Assembly (NCBI RefSeq): GCF_002118315.1
Contig: NZ_MTSZ01000002.1
Location: 62,001 to 126,000, forward strand
Length of the DNA: 64,000 nt
Reading direction: 5' to 3'
DNA from: Kiloniella majae
GTDB lineage: Bacteria > Pseudomonadota > Alphaproteobacteria > Kiloniellales > Kiloniellaceae
This document shows, in pieces, positions 35,888-44,793 of this stretch (position 1 is the stretch's first letter; every line of letters begins with the position of its first letter). A program made the position numbers and the translations under genes. Below the pieces are notes generated by a model. It did not search any database and was not told the DNA's origin. It worked only from the letters and a program-made list of their open reading frames with translations.

Positions 35888-37366
35888 ATGAGCTTTTCTG
35901 ATCTTGGATTAAATCCAAAACTCCTGCAGGCTGTCGAGGATGTTGGCTATACAACACCTACGCCTATTCAGGAACAAGCAATCCCCTACGTGTTAATGGG
36001 TCGTGATGTAATGGGCTGTGCTCAAACCGGGACAGGTAAAACTGCCTCGTTTACGCTGCCTATGATCGAAATGCTGTCCAGTGGTCGGGCGCGTGCAAGA
36101 ATGCCGCGTTCTTTGATCCTGACACCAACACGTGAACTTGCCCATCAGATTTCGGAGAACTTCGAAAGCTATGGAAAATACAGCAAGCTTAGCAAAGCTC
36201 TCCTCATCGGAGGCTCTTCCTTTGCGGAGCAAATAAAGCTCCTCGAACGTGGCGTTGATGTTCTAATTGCAACACCTGGTCGCCTTCTCGATCTATTCGA
36301 GAGAGGCAAGATCATGCTTGTTGATACCAAGCTTTTGGTTATCGATGAAGCTGACCGGATGTTGGATATGGGTTTCATCCCGGATGTAGAAAAGATTGTC
36401 TCTTTGCTTCCACCGCTCAGACAGACGCTCTTTTTCTCTGCGACAATGGCCCCGGAAATCAGGAAACTTTCTGATAAATTCCTGAGCAACCCAAAAGAAA
36501 TCTCTGTAACCAAGCAGGCATCTACTGCTGAAACGGTCGAACAGACGATTATCAAAATTGATGGTGGCCCGAAAGAAAAACGCGAAGCCCTACGCCAGGT
36601 CATGACCGGCGAAGGTGAAATTCAATCCGCGATTTTGTTCTGCAATAGAAAAAAAGACGTCGACATTCTAAATAAATCCTTGAATGTACATGGCTTCTCT
36701 GCTGCTGCGCTCCATGGTGATATGGCTCAATCGTCCCGTATGGAAACACTGAGCGACTTTAAAGAAGGCAAAGTTAAGCTTTTAGTCTGTTCGGATGTTG
36801 CCGCACGTGGCTTGGATATTCCGGCTGTATCACATGTCTTTAACTTTGACGTTCCCGTTAACCCCGAAGACTATGTTCACCGTATTGGTCGAACCGGGCG
36901 TGCCGGACGTGAAGGCAAGGCATTCACAATCGCGACAATTGAAGATTACAAGGGCTTACGCAACGTGCTAACAACAATCAATAGCGGCATACCTGTTGTT
37001 TCTCTTGAAGGCTTTGAAACCTGGACAGATGAAGAAGCTGCGTCACTTAAAGGACGCAGACGTCGTCGCCCAGCAAAAGCAACGGCGAAAAGCAGTGATG
37101 CTAAAGAAGCAAAACCTAGCCGTCGTCGCAAGAAATCCGATGACGTAGCAGAGGATGATTCAACGGACACTGCAGCATCTAGTGATGCAGGTAACGGCGC
37201 GGACGAAAAACGTAGTGCTAAGAAACCAACAAGAACAGCCCGCCGCAAAACCAAGCCGACAGCTGTTATTGGCGAAAGAGAACCATCATCAGAGCCGAGT
37301 AACCCAACCAGCTCTTTTGGTGATCACACACCCGCTTTTATTCTTCGTGAAGCAAAAGTCGCGTAA
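35888..37366 (+). CDS. DEAD-box RNA helicase, RhlE-like
   Basis: ATP-dependent RNA helicase of 492 residues. Motifs in order: Q motif (FSDLGLNPKLLQAVEDVGY, TPTPIQEQAIP), motif I AQTGTGKT, Ia PTRELAHQI, GG, TPGRLLD, motif II DEAD (VIDEADRMLDMGF), III SAT, then IV FCNRKKD, V ARGLDIP and VI HRIGRTGRAGREG. The C-terminal 110 residues are basic and low-complexity, typical of RhlE-type RNA-binding tails. AAGGA precedes the ATG by five bases. The upstream leader carries competing hairpins, suggesting RNA-level or cold control, which is inference. It ends at an intrinsic terminator. Confidence 0.94.
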   Translation: MSFSDLGLNPKLLQAVEDVGYTTPTPIQEQAIPYVLMGRDVMGCAQTGTGKTASFTLPMIEMLSSGRARARMPRSLILTPTRELAHQISENFESYGKYSKLSKALLIGGSSFAEQIKLLERGVDVLIATPGRLLDLFERGKIMLVDTKLLVIDEADRMLDMGFIPDVEKIVSLLPPLRQTLFFSATMAPEIRKLSDKFLSNPKEISVTKQASTAETVEQTIIKIDGGPKEKREALRQVMTGEGEIQSAILFCNRKKDVDILNKSLNVHGFSAAALHGDMAQSSRMETLSDFKEGKVKLLVCSDVAARGLDIPAVSHVFNFDVPVNPEDYVHRIGRTGRAGREGKAFTIATIEDYKGLRNVLTTINSGIPVVSLEGFETWTDEEAASLKGRRRRRPAKATAKSSDAKEAKPSRRRKKSDDVAEDDSTDTAASSDAGNGADEKRSAKKPTRTARRKTKPTAVIGEREPSSEPSNPTSSFGDHTPAFILREAKVA

Positions 37367-37389
37367 AATACACTCACTCTGGTGATACG

Positions 37390-37419
37390 AAAAAGGCGTT
37401 CATAATGAACGCCTTTTTT
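37390..37419 (+). terminator. Intrinsic terminator of the helicase gene
   Basis: AAAAAGGCGTTCA and TGAACGCCTTTTT form a 13-bp perfect stem with a three-base loop, including A and T tracts, so it can also act on the opposite strand. Confidence 0.9.
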
Positions 37420-37557
37420 ATTTTCACATACAACGACGAAACTAACACCATCAAACATAATGATTGATGCCTAACCATAAAATGGTATTTATAAATCTAA
37501 ATCCCGCCTGCATCGCTTATAATTCCTCATAAAGCGATTCTAAGTTAGAGCATCAAT

Positions 37558-38751
37558 ATGAACAAAGATTCCACCACCCGTTTAGGTGTACCCTACTCCC
37601 TCTTTTATATCTTTGTCTTCATGACGATGGGCATCATTCTTGTATTCTGGCCCCTCTGGCTATCTGAAAGAGGCCTGAGTAAATCCGAAATTGGAAATAT
37701 ACTTTCAATCCCGCCGTTCCTCATGGTGCTTGTTTCTCCGGCCATCGCTCTCATATCGGAAAAGAGCGGCTATAGCAGGACAGTTCTCTTTACGACGGCA
37801 TTGGTATCCTGCGGTTTCTTTCTTGCTTTTTATTTCGCAGAAGATTTTTACCTTTATCTCCTGCTTCAAGCGGGGGCATCCTGCTGTTTCCTCTCACTCA
37901 TTCCTTTAGGTGACAATCAGACACTTAAGGCAGTTCGACTGTATGATTTAAATTACGGGCGGATAAGGCTTTGGGGCTCGCTCTCATTTATTGTAACAAG
38001 CTTTGGTGTCGGGTATCTGCTTGATATGATTGATATCAACTGGACGCTTTGGCTCATTCTATGCGCTCTTATTATAGTTGCTTTTTTCAGTTTAACTCTG
38101 CCCCAGCTTCCAAATGAGCAGGAAAAAACAACGGGTAATCCGAGAATATTTCTCAGAAAACCAAGTTTCCTGTTTTTTATTCTTGGGGCTGGTATGATTA
38201 TCGGTAGTCACGCCGCTTACTACGCCTTTGGTTCTCTCTATCTGACATCGCTGGGCTACAGCAAAAGCCTGGTTGGCTTCATCTGGGCATTCGGGGTTAT
38301 GGCCGAAGTCATTTTATTTGCATTCAGTAACAGACTGTTTAAAAGTGCGCGCTCATTACATCTGATCATCATCGGTAGTATTGCTGGCATCATCAGATGG
38401 GGAACACTCGGCTTTAGTGACAGCATGGTTTTAATTATTGGCATACAGATATTGCACGCCCTGACATTCGGCCTAACTCATTTGGGTTCCATGTCATTCA
38501 TAACAAAGCATGCGCCCAAAGACGTCTCTGCCTCGGCACAAAGCCTTTATTCCAGTATAGCTAACGGCTTAATGATGGGGTTAGCCATTTTCGTATCTGG
38601 CATATTATTTGATATTGATCCATCTTATGCTTTTCTTGCCATGGTCGGAATGGCCTTTACGGGCGGCTTGATAATATGGGTACTCACAAAAGTAGTACCG
38701 CCGAGCAGCGCGCCCCCTGCAAAAGAGTATACACATCAGGAATTACCTTAG
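37558..38751 (+). CDS. MFS transporter, HcaT/NUP-like
   Basis: A 397-residue inner-membrane carrier with about 12 predicted helices. The N-terminal segment (FFWPLWLSERGLSKSEIG-like, here ILVFWPLWLSERGLSKSEIG) and LYDLNYGRIRLWGSLSFI match the MFS group that includes the 3-phenylpropionate carrier HcaT. Substrate is not determinable. The start ATG at 37558 lacks a clear ribosome-binding site. It stands alone; the next gene encodes a family-3 binding protein, about 137 bases downstream and on the same strand, with no sign of a functional link. Confidence 0.88.
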   Translation: MNKDSTTRLGVPYSLFYIFVFMTMGIILVFWPLWLSERGLSKSEIGNILSIPPFLMVLVSPAIALISEKSGYSRTVLFTTALVSCGFFLAFYFAEDFYLYLLLQAGASCCFLSLIPLGDNQTLKAVRLYDLNYGRIRLWGSLSFIVTSFGVGYLLDMIDINWTLWLILCALIIVAFFSLTLPQLPNEQEKTTGNPRIFLRKPSFLFFILGAGMIIGSHAAYYAFGSLYLTSLGYSKSLVGFIWAFGVMAEVILFAFSNRLFKSARSLHLIIIGSIAGIIRWGTLGFSDSMVLIIGIQILHALTFGLTHLGSMSFITKHAPKDVSASAQSLYSSIANGLMMGLAIFVSGILFDIDPSYAFLAMVGMAFTGGLIIWVLTKVVPPSSAPPAKEYTHQELP

Positions 38752-38888
38752 ACGGTAAAGAATTATTAGCATTTAGATAGTTTAAATAAGAGACATTCAT
38801 CCCTTCAACATTAAAATACTTGATTGCGATGTTTTGTTATTAAATTTGATCAGTGTTAATAATGCGTAACGTGTAAGGACAATAAAGT

Positions 38889-39638
38889 TTGAAGATGCAC
38901 CCTAAACATATCCTAGGTATAGTGCCCTTCTTACTTACTCTGTTTCCAGCAGAGAATGTTATTGCAGACACTGATAGGCCCATCACAATGGCTTGCAGTT
39001 CTTTCCCGCCATATAAGATAGAAAACCCGGGGTCGGGTCCCAAAGGCATTGATGTTGATATCATGCTGGAGGTTTTTGCCCTTACAGAACGAAAAGTTGA
39101 TTATAAATTTTACCCTTGGAAACGGGCGGTAAAGCTCGTAGAGCAGGGAAAAGTCGACGGACTTTGTGGCTGCTCTTATCACCCAGATCGAGATCAGAAT
39201 TTCATTTTCTCTGATATCCTAGGGCAGTTAAGCCAAGGTGTCTTTTTATCAGACAAGGTAAGCCTCAATGAGTTTAACTCTGTTGCCGACCTGAAAGACC
39301 TCTCTGTCGCCAGCGTCAGAGGCTATGCAGTTCATAAAGAGCTCATTGAACATGGCATCAATGCTTATGAAGCCACAAATGACGATGAACTCTTGACCTT
39401 GCTTGAAAACGATCGCGTTGATGCCGTTTATTCCTATCGGGATACGGTCCTCTTTGCCTTGGCCAATCGCGGTAAAAGTGGCCACGTCACCTACAGGGAA
39501 CTCGTCAGCAATCCCTATTATTTCTGCTTTTCCAAAAAATCTGATCAGGCCCAGAGTATCCTGAGTGACATAAACCATGCCCTTCGTACTCTTAGACATA
39601 ATGGCACCTACGAAAAGATCAGAAAAAAATACCAATAA
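38889..39638 (+). CDS. Periplasmic family-3 solute-binding protein
   Basis: A 249-residue exported protein of the SBP_bac_3 fold. A signal peptide (cleavage near VIADTDRP, residue 27) precedes domains with PPYKIENPGSGPKGIDVDIM and YKFYPWKRAVKLVEQGKVDG. Family members bind amino acids or act as orphan sensors. No permease or ATPase gene is adjacent, so it is an orphan and may not be part of an ABC transporter. TTG at 38889 has AAGGA nine bases upstream; the ATG at 38895 is the alternative start. Confidence 0.88.
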   Translation: MKMHPKHILGIVPFLLTLFPAENVIADTDRPITMACSSFPPYKIENPGSGPKGIDVDIMLEVFALTERKVDYKFYPWKRAVKLVEQGKVDGLCGCSYHPDRDQNFIFSDILGQLSQGVFLSDKVSLNEFNSVADLKDLSVASVRGYAVHKELIEHGINAYEATNDDELLTLLENDRVDAVYSYRDTVLFALANRGKSGHVTYRELVSNPYYFCFSKKSDQAQSILSDINHALRTLRHNGTYEKIRKKYQ

Positions 39639-39666
39639 AAAAGGCCCCAATAACGGAGCCTTTTTT
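39637..39666. terminator. Bidirectional terminator between binding protein and upp
   Basis: AAAAAAGGC (39637-39645) and GCCTTTTTT (39658-39666) pair, with an inner CC/GG after one mismatch. Both strands carry a T run, and the flanking genes converge. Confidence 0.85.
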
Positions 39667-39688
39667 CATTCTGACGAAAATGAAGAGA

Positions 39689-40321
39689 TTATTTCGTACC
39701 GTAAATACGGTCGCCTGCATCCCCTAAGCCAGGAACAATATAACCGTGCTCGTTTAGCTTCTGATCAACAGATGCCGTGTAGACGGGAACATCAGGATGT
39801 CCTTTTTGGAATTCTTCAATTCCTTCAGGTGCCGCAAGCAGGCAAAGGAACTTAATGTTCTTGGCGCCATCTTTTTTCAACCGATCAATTGCAGCAACAG
39901 CCGTATGCCCGGTCGCCAACATTGGATCCACGACGATAACTTCACGATCAGCCATATCCGTGGGTACTTTATAATAATATTCAATTGCTTCTAGCGTTTC
40001 ATGATCACGGTACAATCCAACATGACCAACACGTGCTGAGGGTAATAGATCCATCATGCCATCCAGAATACCATTTCCGGCACGCAGGATTGAAATGAAG
40101 CATGGTTCCAGATCCCGAAGAACAGGACACATTGCTCGTTCAACCGGTGTCTCAACTTCACGCTCGGTAAGCACAAGATCCCGTGTTACCTCGTACGCCA
40201 GCAAATGAGAAATCTCTTTTAACAACCGACGAAAATCAGGGGTCGCGGTTTCTTTCGAACGCATCTGAGTAAGTTTCACTTGAACCAAAGGGTGCTCAAC
40301 GATGGTTACATTTGCGCTCAT
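39689..40321 (-). CDS. upp: Uracil phosphoribosyltransferase
   Basis: Pyrimidine salvage enzyme making UMP from uracil and PRPP. The 210 residues match the family. The PRPP-binding loop is [16 protein letters not shown], the uracil-binding end is [19 protein letters not shown], and [11 protein letters not shown] is also typical. It starts [18 protein letters not shown]. It is monocistronic and ends at a bidirectional terminator. The long 361-base gap to the SUF regulator is shared by divergent promoters. Confidence 0.97.
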   Translation of the reverse strand: MSANVTIVEHPLVQVKLTQMRSKETATPDFRRLLKEISHLLAYEVTRDLVLTEREVETPVERAMCPVLRDLEPCFISILRAGNGILDGMMDLLPSARVGHVGLYRDHETLEAIEYYYKVPTDMADREVIVVDPMLATGHTAVAAIDRLKKDGAKNIKFLCLLAAPEGIEEFQKGHPDVPVYTASVDQKLNEHGYIVPGLGDAGDRIYGTK

Positions 40322-40617
40322 GTTTATAGCCTTTATTTCTGATGTTTCATTTTCAACAAATTACCCCGTTATTTACCCTTTTAAGCCGTTTCTGTCGACC
40401 CCCTGTATCTGGGACACAGCAAGACGAAAAACGAAGAGCTATCTTATGACCATTTTTCAAAAGATGCATTTCAAAGGTGACATTTAGTCGCGACCAGACA
40501 GACATCCTTTTCCTAACAGTCTGGCTTTATTATATTTTCTGGGTATTAAAACGTAAATTCAGTAATTACTGCATCTTACAACATAAATTGGAACTGTAAA
40601 AAACTGTTAAAAAGAGG
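40322..40617. other. Intergenic region between upp and the SUF regulator
   Basis: About 300 bases without a supportable gene. Apart from the weak CCAGAC/GTCTGG pair (40494-40524), no notable element was seen. It should contain the upp promoter. Confidence 0.45.
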
Positions 40618-40645
40618 TTGCAATTTCGTTTTTTTGAGCTATTTA
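40618..40645 (+). promoter_or_regulatory. Predicted promoter of the SUF regulator gene
   Basis: TTGCAA (40618-40623), 16 bases, TATTTA (40640-40645). The start point would fall inside the adjacent operator dyad. Confidence 0.5.
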
Positions 40646-40651
40646 AAAAAT

Positions 40652-40668
40652 CGGACTGTTTTAGTCCG
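40652..40668 (+). promoter_or_regulatory. Candidate Fe-S regulator operator
   Basis: Perfect dyad CGGACT-N5-AGTCCG placed just downstream of the -10 box and before the regulator ATG at 40684. A related half-site AGTCCGATAGG recurs at 41159-41169 before sufB. Position suits repression of the regulator and operon by the Rrf2 protein. Confidence 0.6.
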
Positions 40669-40683
40669 GTATGGAGAAAAGCT

Positions 40684-41145
40684 ATGTTCCGCCTAACAAG
40701 GTTAACAGATTACGCAGTTGTCGTTCTTGGACAGATGTCTTCGCAAAAAGAGCAGGTTATTACAGCCCCTCAGATTGCGGAAGAAACAGGTCTGCCCTTA
40801 CCAACTGTTGCCAAGATCCTTGGACTGTTATCCCGGCAAGGCTTAATCACATCCCTGCGCGGCGCTGGTGGCGGCTACATAAGTCATCAAGATGCCTCCT
40901 CTATTACAGTCGCAGATATCATTCAATCCATCGAAGGCCCTATTGCCTTAACGGCCTGTGTCGAAGGTGCTGTTGATAACTGTTCAGTAGAAACCATGTG
41001 CCCCATGCGCGGGAACTGGAACAAAGTAAATCAAGTCGTCGCAAATGCCCTGAAAACGGTAACACTCGCCGACATGATTGATTTTCAAGACAGTTTCATT
41101 ATAGACAAACAAAAATCGGACACGAGCTCGGCAGAGCTTACCTGA
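40684..41145 (+). CDS. Rrf2-family Fe-S regulator of the SUF operon
   Basis: A 153-residue winged-helix regulator starting MFRLTRLTDYAVVVLGQM. Cys92, Cys100 and Cys106 (ACVEGAVDNCSVETMC) match the cysteine cluster used by IscR-type proteins to bind a [2Fe-2S] cluster, with spacing slightly different from the 92/98/104 of E. coli IscR. The ATG at 40684 has GGAGA eight to ten bases upstream; an upstream frame from 40618 overlaps the predicted promoter. It leads the SUF operon, so it most likely represses it when clusters are sufficient. Confidence 0.93.
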   Translation: MFRLTRLTDYAVVVLGQMSSQKEQVITAPQIAEETGLPLPTVAKILGLLSRQGLITSLRGAGGGYISHQDASSITVADIIQSIEGPIALTACVEGAVDNCSVETMCPMRGNWNKVNQVVANALKTVTLADMIDFQDSFIIDKQKSDTSSAELT

Positions 41146-41180
41146 TCAATTCAAATAAAGTCCGATAGGAGAGTAAGAGA

Positions 41181-42638
41181 ATGGCTGCCACACAAGAAAC
41201 AGTCGAACAGGTCCAATCCCTTGAGATGGACAAATATAAATATGGTTTTGTTACAGAGATAGAATCTGAAAAGGCCCCTAAAGGTTTAAGTGAAGATACT
41301 GTCCGTTTTATTTCAGCCAAGAAAAATGAGCCTGAGTGGCTTCTGGAATGGCGCCTGAAGGCCTATCGCCTTTGGCTGACGATGCCAGAGCCCAAATGGG
41401 GCAAGTTGGAGATTCCTGAAATTGATTATCAGGATTCATATTACTATTCTTCCCCTAAAAGCATGGAAGATCGTCCACAGAGCTTGGACGAAGTCGATCC
41501 TGAGCTACTTCGGACGTATGAAAAGCTGGGTATTCCAATCAAGGAGCAGGAAGTATTAGCGGGTGTGGCCGTTGATTATGTTTTTGACTCTGTATCTGTT
41601 GCCACCACTTTCCGCGAACAGCTTAAAGAAGTCGGTGTTATCTTCTGCCCGATTTCCGAAGCGATTCAGGAATACCCGGAGTTGGTCAAAAAATACCTTG
41701 GTTCCGTTGTTCCCGCCGGTGACAACAAGCATGCCTGTTTGAATTCAGCTGTCTTTACCGACGGTTCATTTGTATACATCCCCAAGGGCGTTCGCTGCCC
41801 GATGGAACTATCTACCTATTTCAGAATTAATGAACTGAACACGGGACAGTTTGAACGCACATTGATCGTGGCGGATGAAGGTTCTTATGTAAGTTATCTG
41901 GAAGGCTGTACAGCGCCTCAACGCGATGAGAACCAGCTTCATGCTGCTGTTGTCGAGCTGGTGACAATGGATGATGCTGAAATCAAATACTCCACTGTTC
42001 AAAATTGGTATCCCGGTGATGAAGACGGCAAAGGCGGTATTTATAACTTCGTGACCAAACGCGGCATCTGTAAGGGTAAAAACTCCAAGATCAGCTGGAC
42101 GCAGGTTGAAACCGGTTCAGCAATCACTTGGAAGTATCCAAGCTGCATCTTGCAAGGTGATAATTCGGTTGGAGAATTCTACTCCGTTGCTATTACCAAT
42201 GGCCGCCAACAGGCCGATACCGGCACCAAGATGATCCACCTGGGTAAAAATACGACCTCACGTATTATTTCCAAGGGTATTTCAGCTGGTAAATCCCAAA
42301 ACACCTATCGTGGATTGGTAAGAGTTGCCGCCAAAGCCGAAGGTGCACGTAACTTTACACAGTGTGATTCGCTTCTGGTGGGTGAGACTTGTGGTGCACA
42401 CACGGTTCCTTACATCGAAAGTAAAAACAGGTCGGCAAGACTGGAACACGAAGCGACAACATCCAAGATCAGTGAAGATCAACTCTTTTACTGTCGTCAG
42501 CGCGGCATATCCGAAGAAGATGCCGTCGGCCTTGTTGTAAACGGCTTCTGCCGCGAAGTGCTTCAGGAATTGCCAATGGAATTTGCTGTTGAAGCGCAGC
42601 AGCTTGTCAAAATCAGTCTGGAAGGCAGCGTCGGATAA
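41181..42638 (+). CDS. sufB: Fe-S cluster assembly protein SufB
   Basis: Scaffold subunit of the SufBC2D complex on which Fe-S clusters are assembled. The 485 residues carry the family patterns [49 protein letters not shown] (several separate blocks), [21 protein letters not shown] and [27 protein letters not shown]. It starts 35 bases after the regulator, behind GATAGGAGAG. Second gene of the operon. Confidence 0.97.
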   Translation: MAATQETVEQVQSLEMDKYKYGFVTEIESEKAPKGLSEDTVRFISAKKNEPEWLLEWRLKAYRLWLTMPEPKWGKLEIPEIDYQDSYYYSSPKSMEDRPQSLDEVDPELLRTYEKLGIPIKEQEVLAGVAVDYVFDSVSVATTFREQLKEVGVIFCPISEAIQEYPELVKKYLGSVVPAGDNKHACLNSAVFTDGSFVYIPKGVRCPMELSTYFRINELNTGQFERTLIVADEGSYVSYLEGCTAPQRDENQLHAAVVELVTMDDAEIKYSTVQNWYPGDEDGKGGIYNFVTKRGICKGKNSKISWTQVETGSAITWKYPSCILQGDNSVGEFYSVAITNGRQQADTGTKMIHLGKNTTSRIISKGISAGKSQNTYRGLVRVAAKAEGARNFTQCDSLLVGETCGAHTVPYIESKNRSARLEHEATTSKISEDQLFYCRQRGISEEDAVGLVVNGFCREVLQELPMEFAVEAQQLVKISLEGSVG

Positions 42639-42690
42639 CGAAGCGCCCTATTCCAATTAGACACATAGATAAAGAGAACAGAGTAAAAAG

Positions 42691-43440
42691 ATGTTAGAAA
42701 TTAAAAACCTTCACGCAGAAGTCGATGGAAAAGCCATTCTTAAGGGCATAGACCTGAATATCAACAAAGGCGAAGTACACGCAATCATGGGCCCGAACGG
42801 TTCAGGTAAATCAACGCTTGCGAACGTACTTGCCGGTCGTGATGACTATGAAGTAACCGAAGGCGGCATTCTTTTCGACGGGAAAGATATTTCAGAACTG
42901 GAGCCTGAAGAACGTGCCGGCGAAGGCATCTTTCTGGCATTTCAGTATCCTGTGGAAATTCCGGGTGTTACCAATACAACATTCCTGAAAGAAGCTCTTA
43001 ATGCCCAGCGTCGTTATCGCGGAGAAGAAGAGTTAGATGGCATGGAATTCGTCAAAATGATCCGTGGAAAAACCAAAGAACTTGGCATTAAGGACGACAT
43101 GTTAAAACGTGCCGTTAATGTTGGCTTCTCTGGCGGTGAGAAAAAACGTAACGACATTCTACAAATGGCTGTTCTCAATCCAAAGCTAGCTGTTTTGGAT
43201 GAAACAGATTCCGGTCTGGATATTGATGCACTTAAAGTCGTTGCCGAAGGTGTGAACAAACTACGTGCCGAAAACAATGCCATTTTGGTTATTACGCACT
43301 ATCAGCGCCTCCTTAACTACATTGTGCCAGATCAGGTTCATGTGCTGTCCAATGGTAAAATACGCCGTTCCGGTGGTAAAGAGCTGGCACTTGAGTTGGA
43401 AGAAAAGGGTTATGCAGACTATTCAGGTGAGGCAGCCTAA
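42691..43440 (+). CDS. sufC: Fe-S assembly ATPase SufC
   Basis: ABC-type ATPase of the SufBC2D scaffold. The 249 residues show Walker A GPNGSGKST, signature FSGGEKKRNDIL and Walker B LAVLDETDSGLDIDAL. The Q-loop region FQYPVEIPGV is SufC-specific. It follows sufB by about 50 bases and its stop overlaps the sufD start by one base (TAATG), giving coupled translation. Confidence 0.97.
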   Translation: MLEIKNLHAEVDGKAILKGIDLNINKGEVHAIMGPNGSGKSTLANVLAGRDDYEVTEGGILFDGKDISELEPEERAGEGIFLAFQYPVEIPGVTNTTFLKEALNAQRRYRGEEELDGMEFVKMIRGKTKELGIKDDMLKRAVNVGFSGGEKKRNDILQMAVLNPKLAVLDETDSGLDIDALKVVAEGVNKLRAENNAILVITHYQRLLNYIVPDQVHVLSNGKIRRSGGKELALELEEKGYADYSGEAA

Positions 43441-44765
43441 TGGTAACGCTTCCATCAGATAAAGAGGCGTTCATCGCCCACTACGACCAAAGTAAAGACC
43501 ATCTACCCGGTTATAATCTTGCATGGCTTAATGAAACCAGAGCGAAAAACATCGCGCTGTTCAATGACATCGGATTACCGTCGGCAAAAACAGAGCTTTG
43601 GAAGTTCACCAGCCTTAACCCGCTAAAAAAGCAAGCTTTCTCTGCACCAGAAACATCTGAATTGGCAGCAAACGACGAGCTACCAAGACTTTTTGATGCA
43701 GCAATCTCCATTCGCCTTGTTTTCATTGACGGTAAATATTCCGAGACTCTCTCAGATAGCTCTCTGCCAACTGGCGTGACCATGGCAAGCCTGGCGGCAG
43801 TACTTGATAGTGGGAACTGTGATCTCGATCAAACACGCTTGTCACGCCCAAGAGCTGAAGAGCAACCACTTGTTGCTTTGAATACAGCCCTTATGGCTGA
43901 CGGATATATTCTGTCCATCGCCAAGGATGTTTCTGTAGAAAAGACAATCGAAATACTTCATCTCGGGAGTGGGAAAGCCGAAAGTACGCACCACACGAGA
44001 AATATCATCTCTGTTGGATCAGGTAGTAAGGCTACTATTGTCGAGCACAATACAGAGCATGGTGAGAACGTATATTTCTCTAATGCTGCCACAGATATCA
44101 GCATTAATGAAAATGCCACCTTGCACCACTACCGTGTTCAGGAAAGCAATAAGTCTGCATTTCTGATATCTTCAACAGAAGTAGAAGTTGGCAAAGGCGC
44201 AACATACGACAGCTTCTTGTTGAATACAGGGGCGCGGCTTGCCCGTTCGGACATTAATGTCAGCCTCGCAGCAGAGAATTCTGCCTGTCATTTGAACGGC
44301 ACCTATATGGGCACCGACGATCAACACTGTGATATCACAACACGCGTTGATCACAAGACCCCTCATACAACTTGTGACGAAGTGATCAAAGGTGTTTTGA
44401 GCGGTAATGCCAGAGGTGTTTTTCAGGGCAAGATTATTGTTCATGAACAGGCACAGAAGACAGTGGGTAACCAATCTCACCGCGCCATGCTTCTTTCTGA
44501 TCGTGCCGAAGTTGACGCAAAACCTGAATTGGAAATCTTTGCTGACGACGTTATTTGTAGCCACGGTTGCACATCGGGTCAGATAGACGAAGATGCCCTG
44601 TTCTACCTACGTTCACGCGGTCTCTCGCAGGAACAGGCACAAGCTCTTCTCGTAAACGCTTTTCTGGCTGATGCTGTTGAAGCGGTTCAAAATGAAGATC
44701 TAAAGGATCTCTTTCTGGTTAGAATATCTGACTGGCTTGAAAACAATCCAAACAAACCAGCCTGA
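43440..44765 (+). CDS. sufD: Fe-S assembly protein SufD
   Basis: Scaffold partner of SufB. The 441 residues show the beta-helix core and C-terminal blocks VGNQSHRAMLLSDRAEVDAKPELEIFADDVICSHGCTSGQIDEDALFYLRSRG (as successive motifs), which are standard. The N-terminal half is diverged, as usual for SufD. Start overlaps sufC by one base. No anomaly seen. Confidence 0.96.
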   Translation: MVTLPSDKEAFIAHYDQSKDHLPGYNLAWLNETRAKNIALFNDIGLPSAKTELWKFTSLNPLKKQAFSAPETSELAANDELPRLFDAAISIRLVFIDGKYSETLSDSSLPTGVTMASLAAVLDSGNCDLDQTRLSRPRAEEQPLVALNTALMADGYILSIAKDVSVEKTIEILHLGSGKAESTHHTRNIISVGSGSKATIVEHNTEHGENVYFSNAATDISINENATLHHYRVQESNKSAFLISSTEVEVGKGATYDSFLLNTGARLARSDINVSLAAENSACHLNGTYMGTDDQHCDITTRVDHKTPHTTCDEVIKGVLSGNARGVFQGKIIVHEQAQKTVGNQSHRAMLLSDRAEVDAKPELEIFADDVICSHGCTSGQIDEDALFYLRSRGLSQEQAQALLVNAFLADAVEAVQNEDLKDLFLVRISDWLENNPNKPA

Positions 44766-44793
44766 TTTGAAGTAAGGGCATAAGGACAACACA

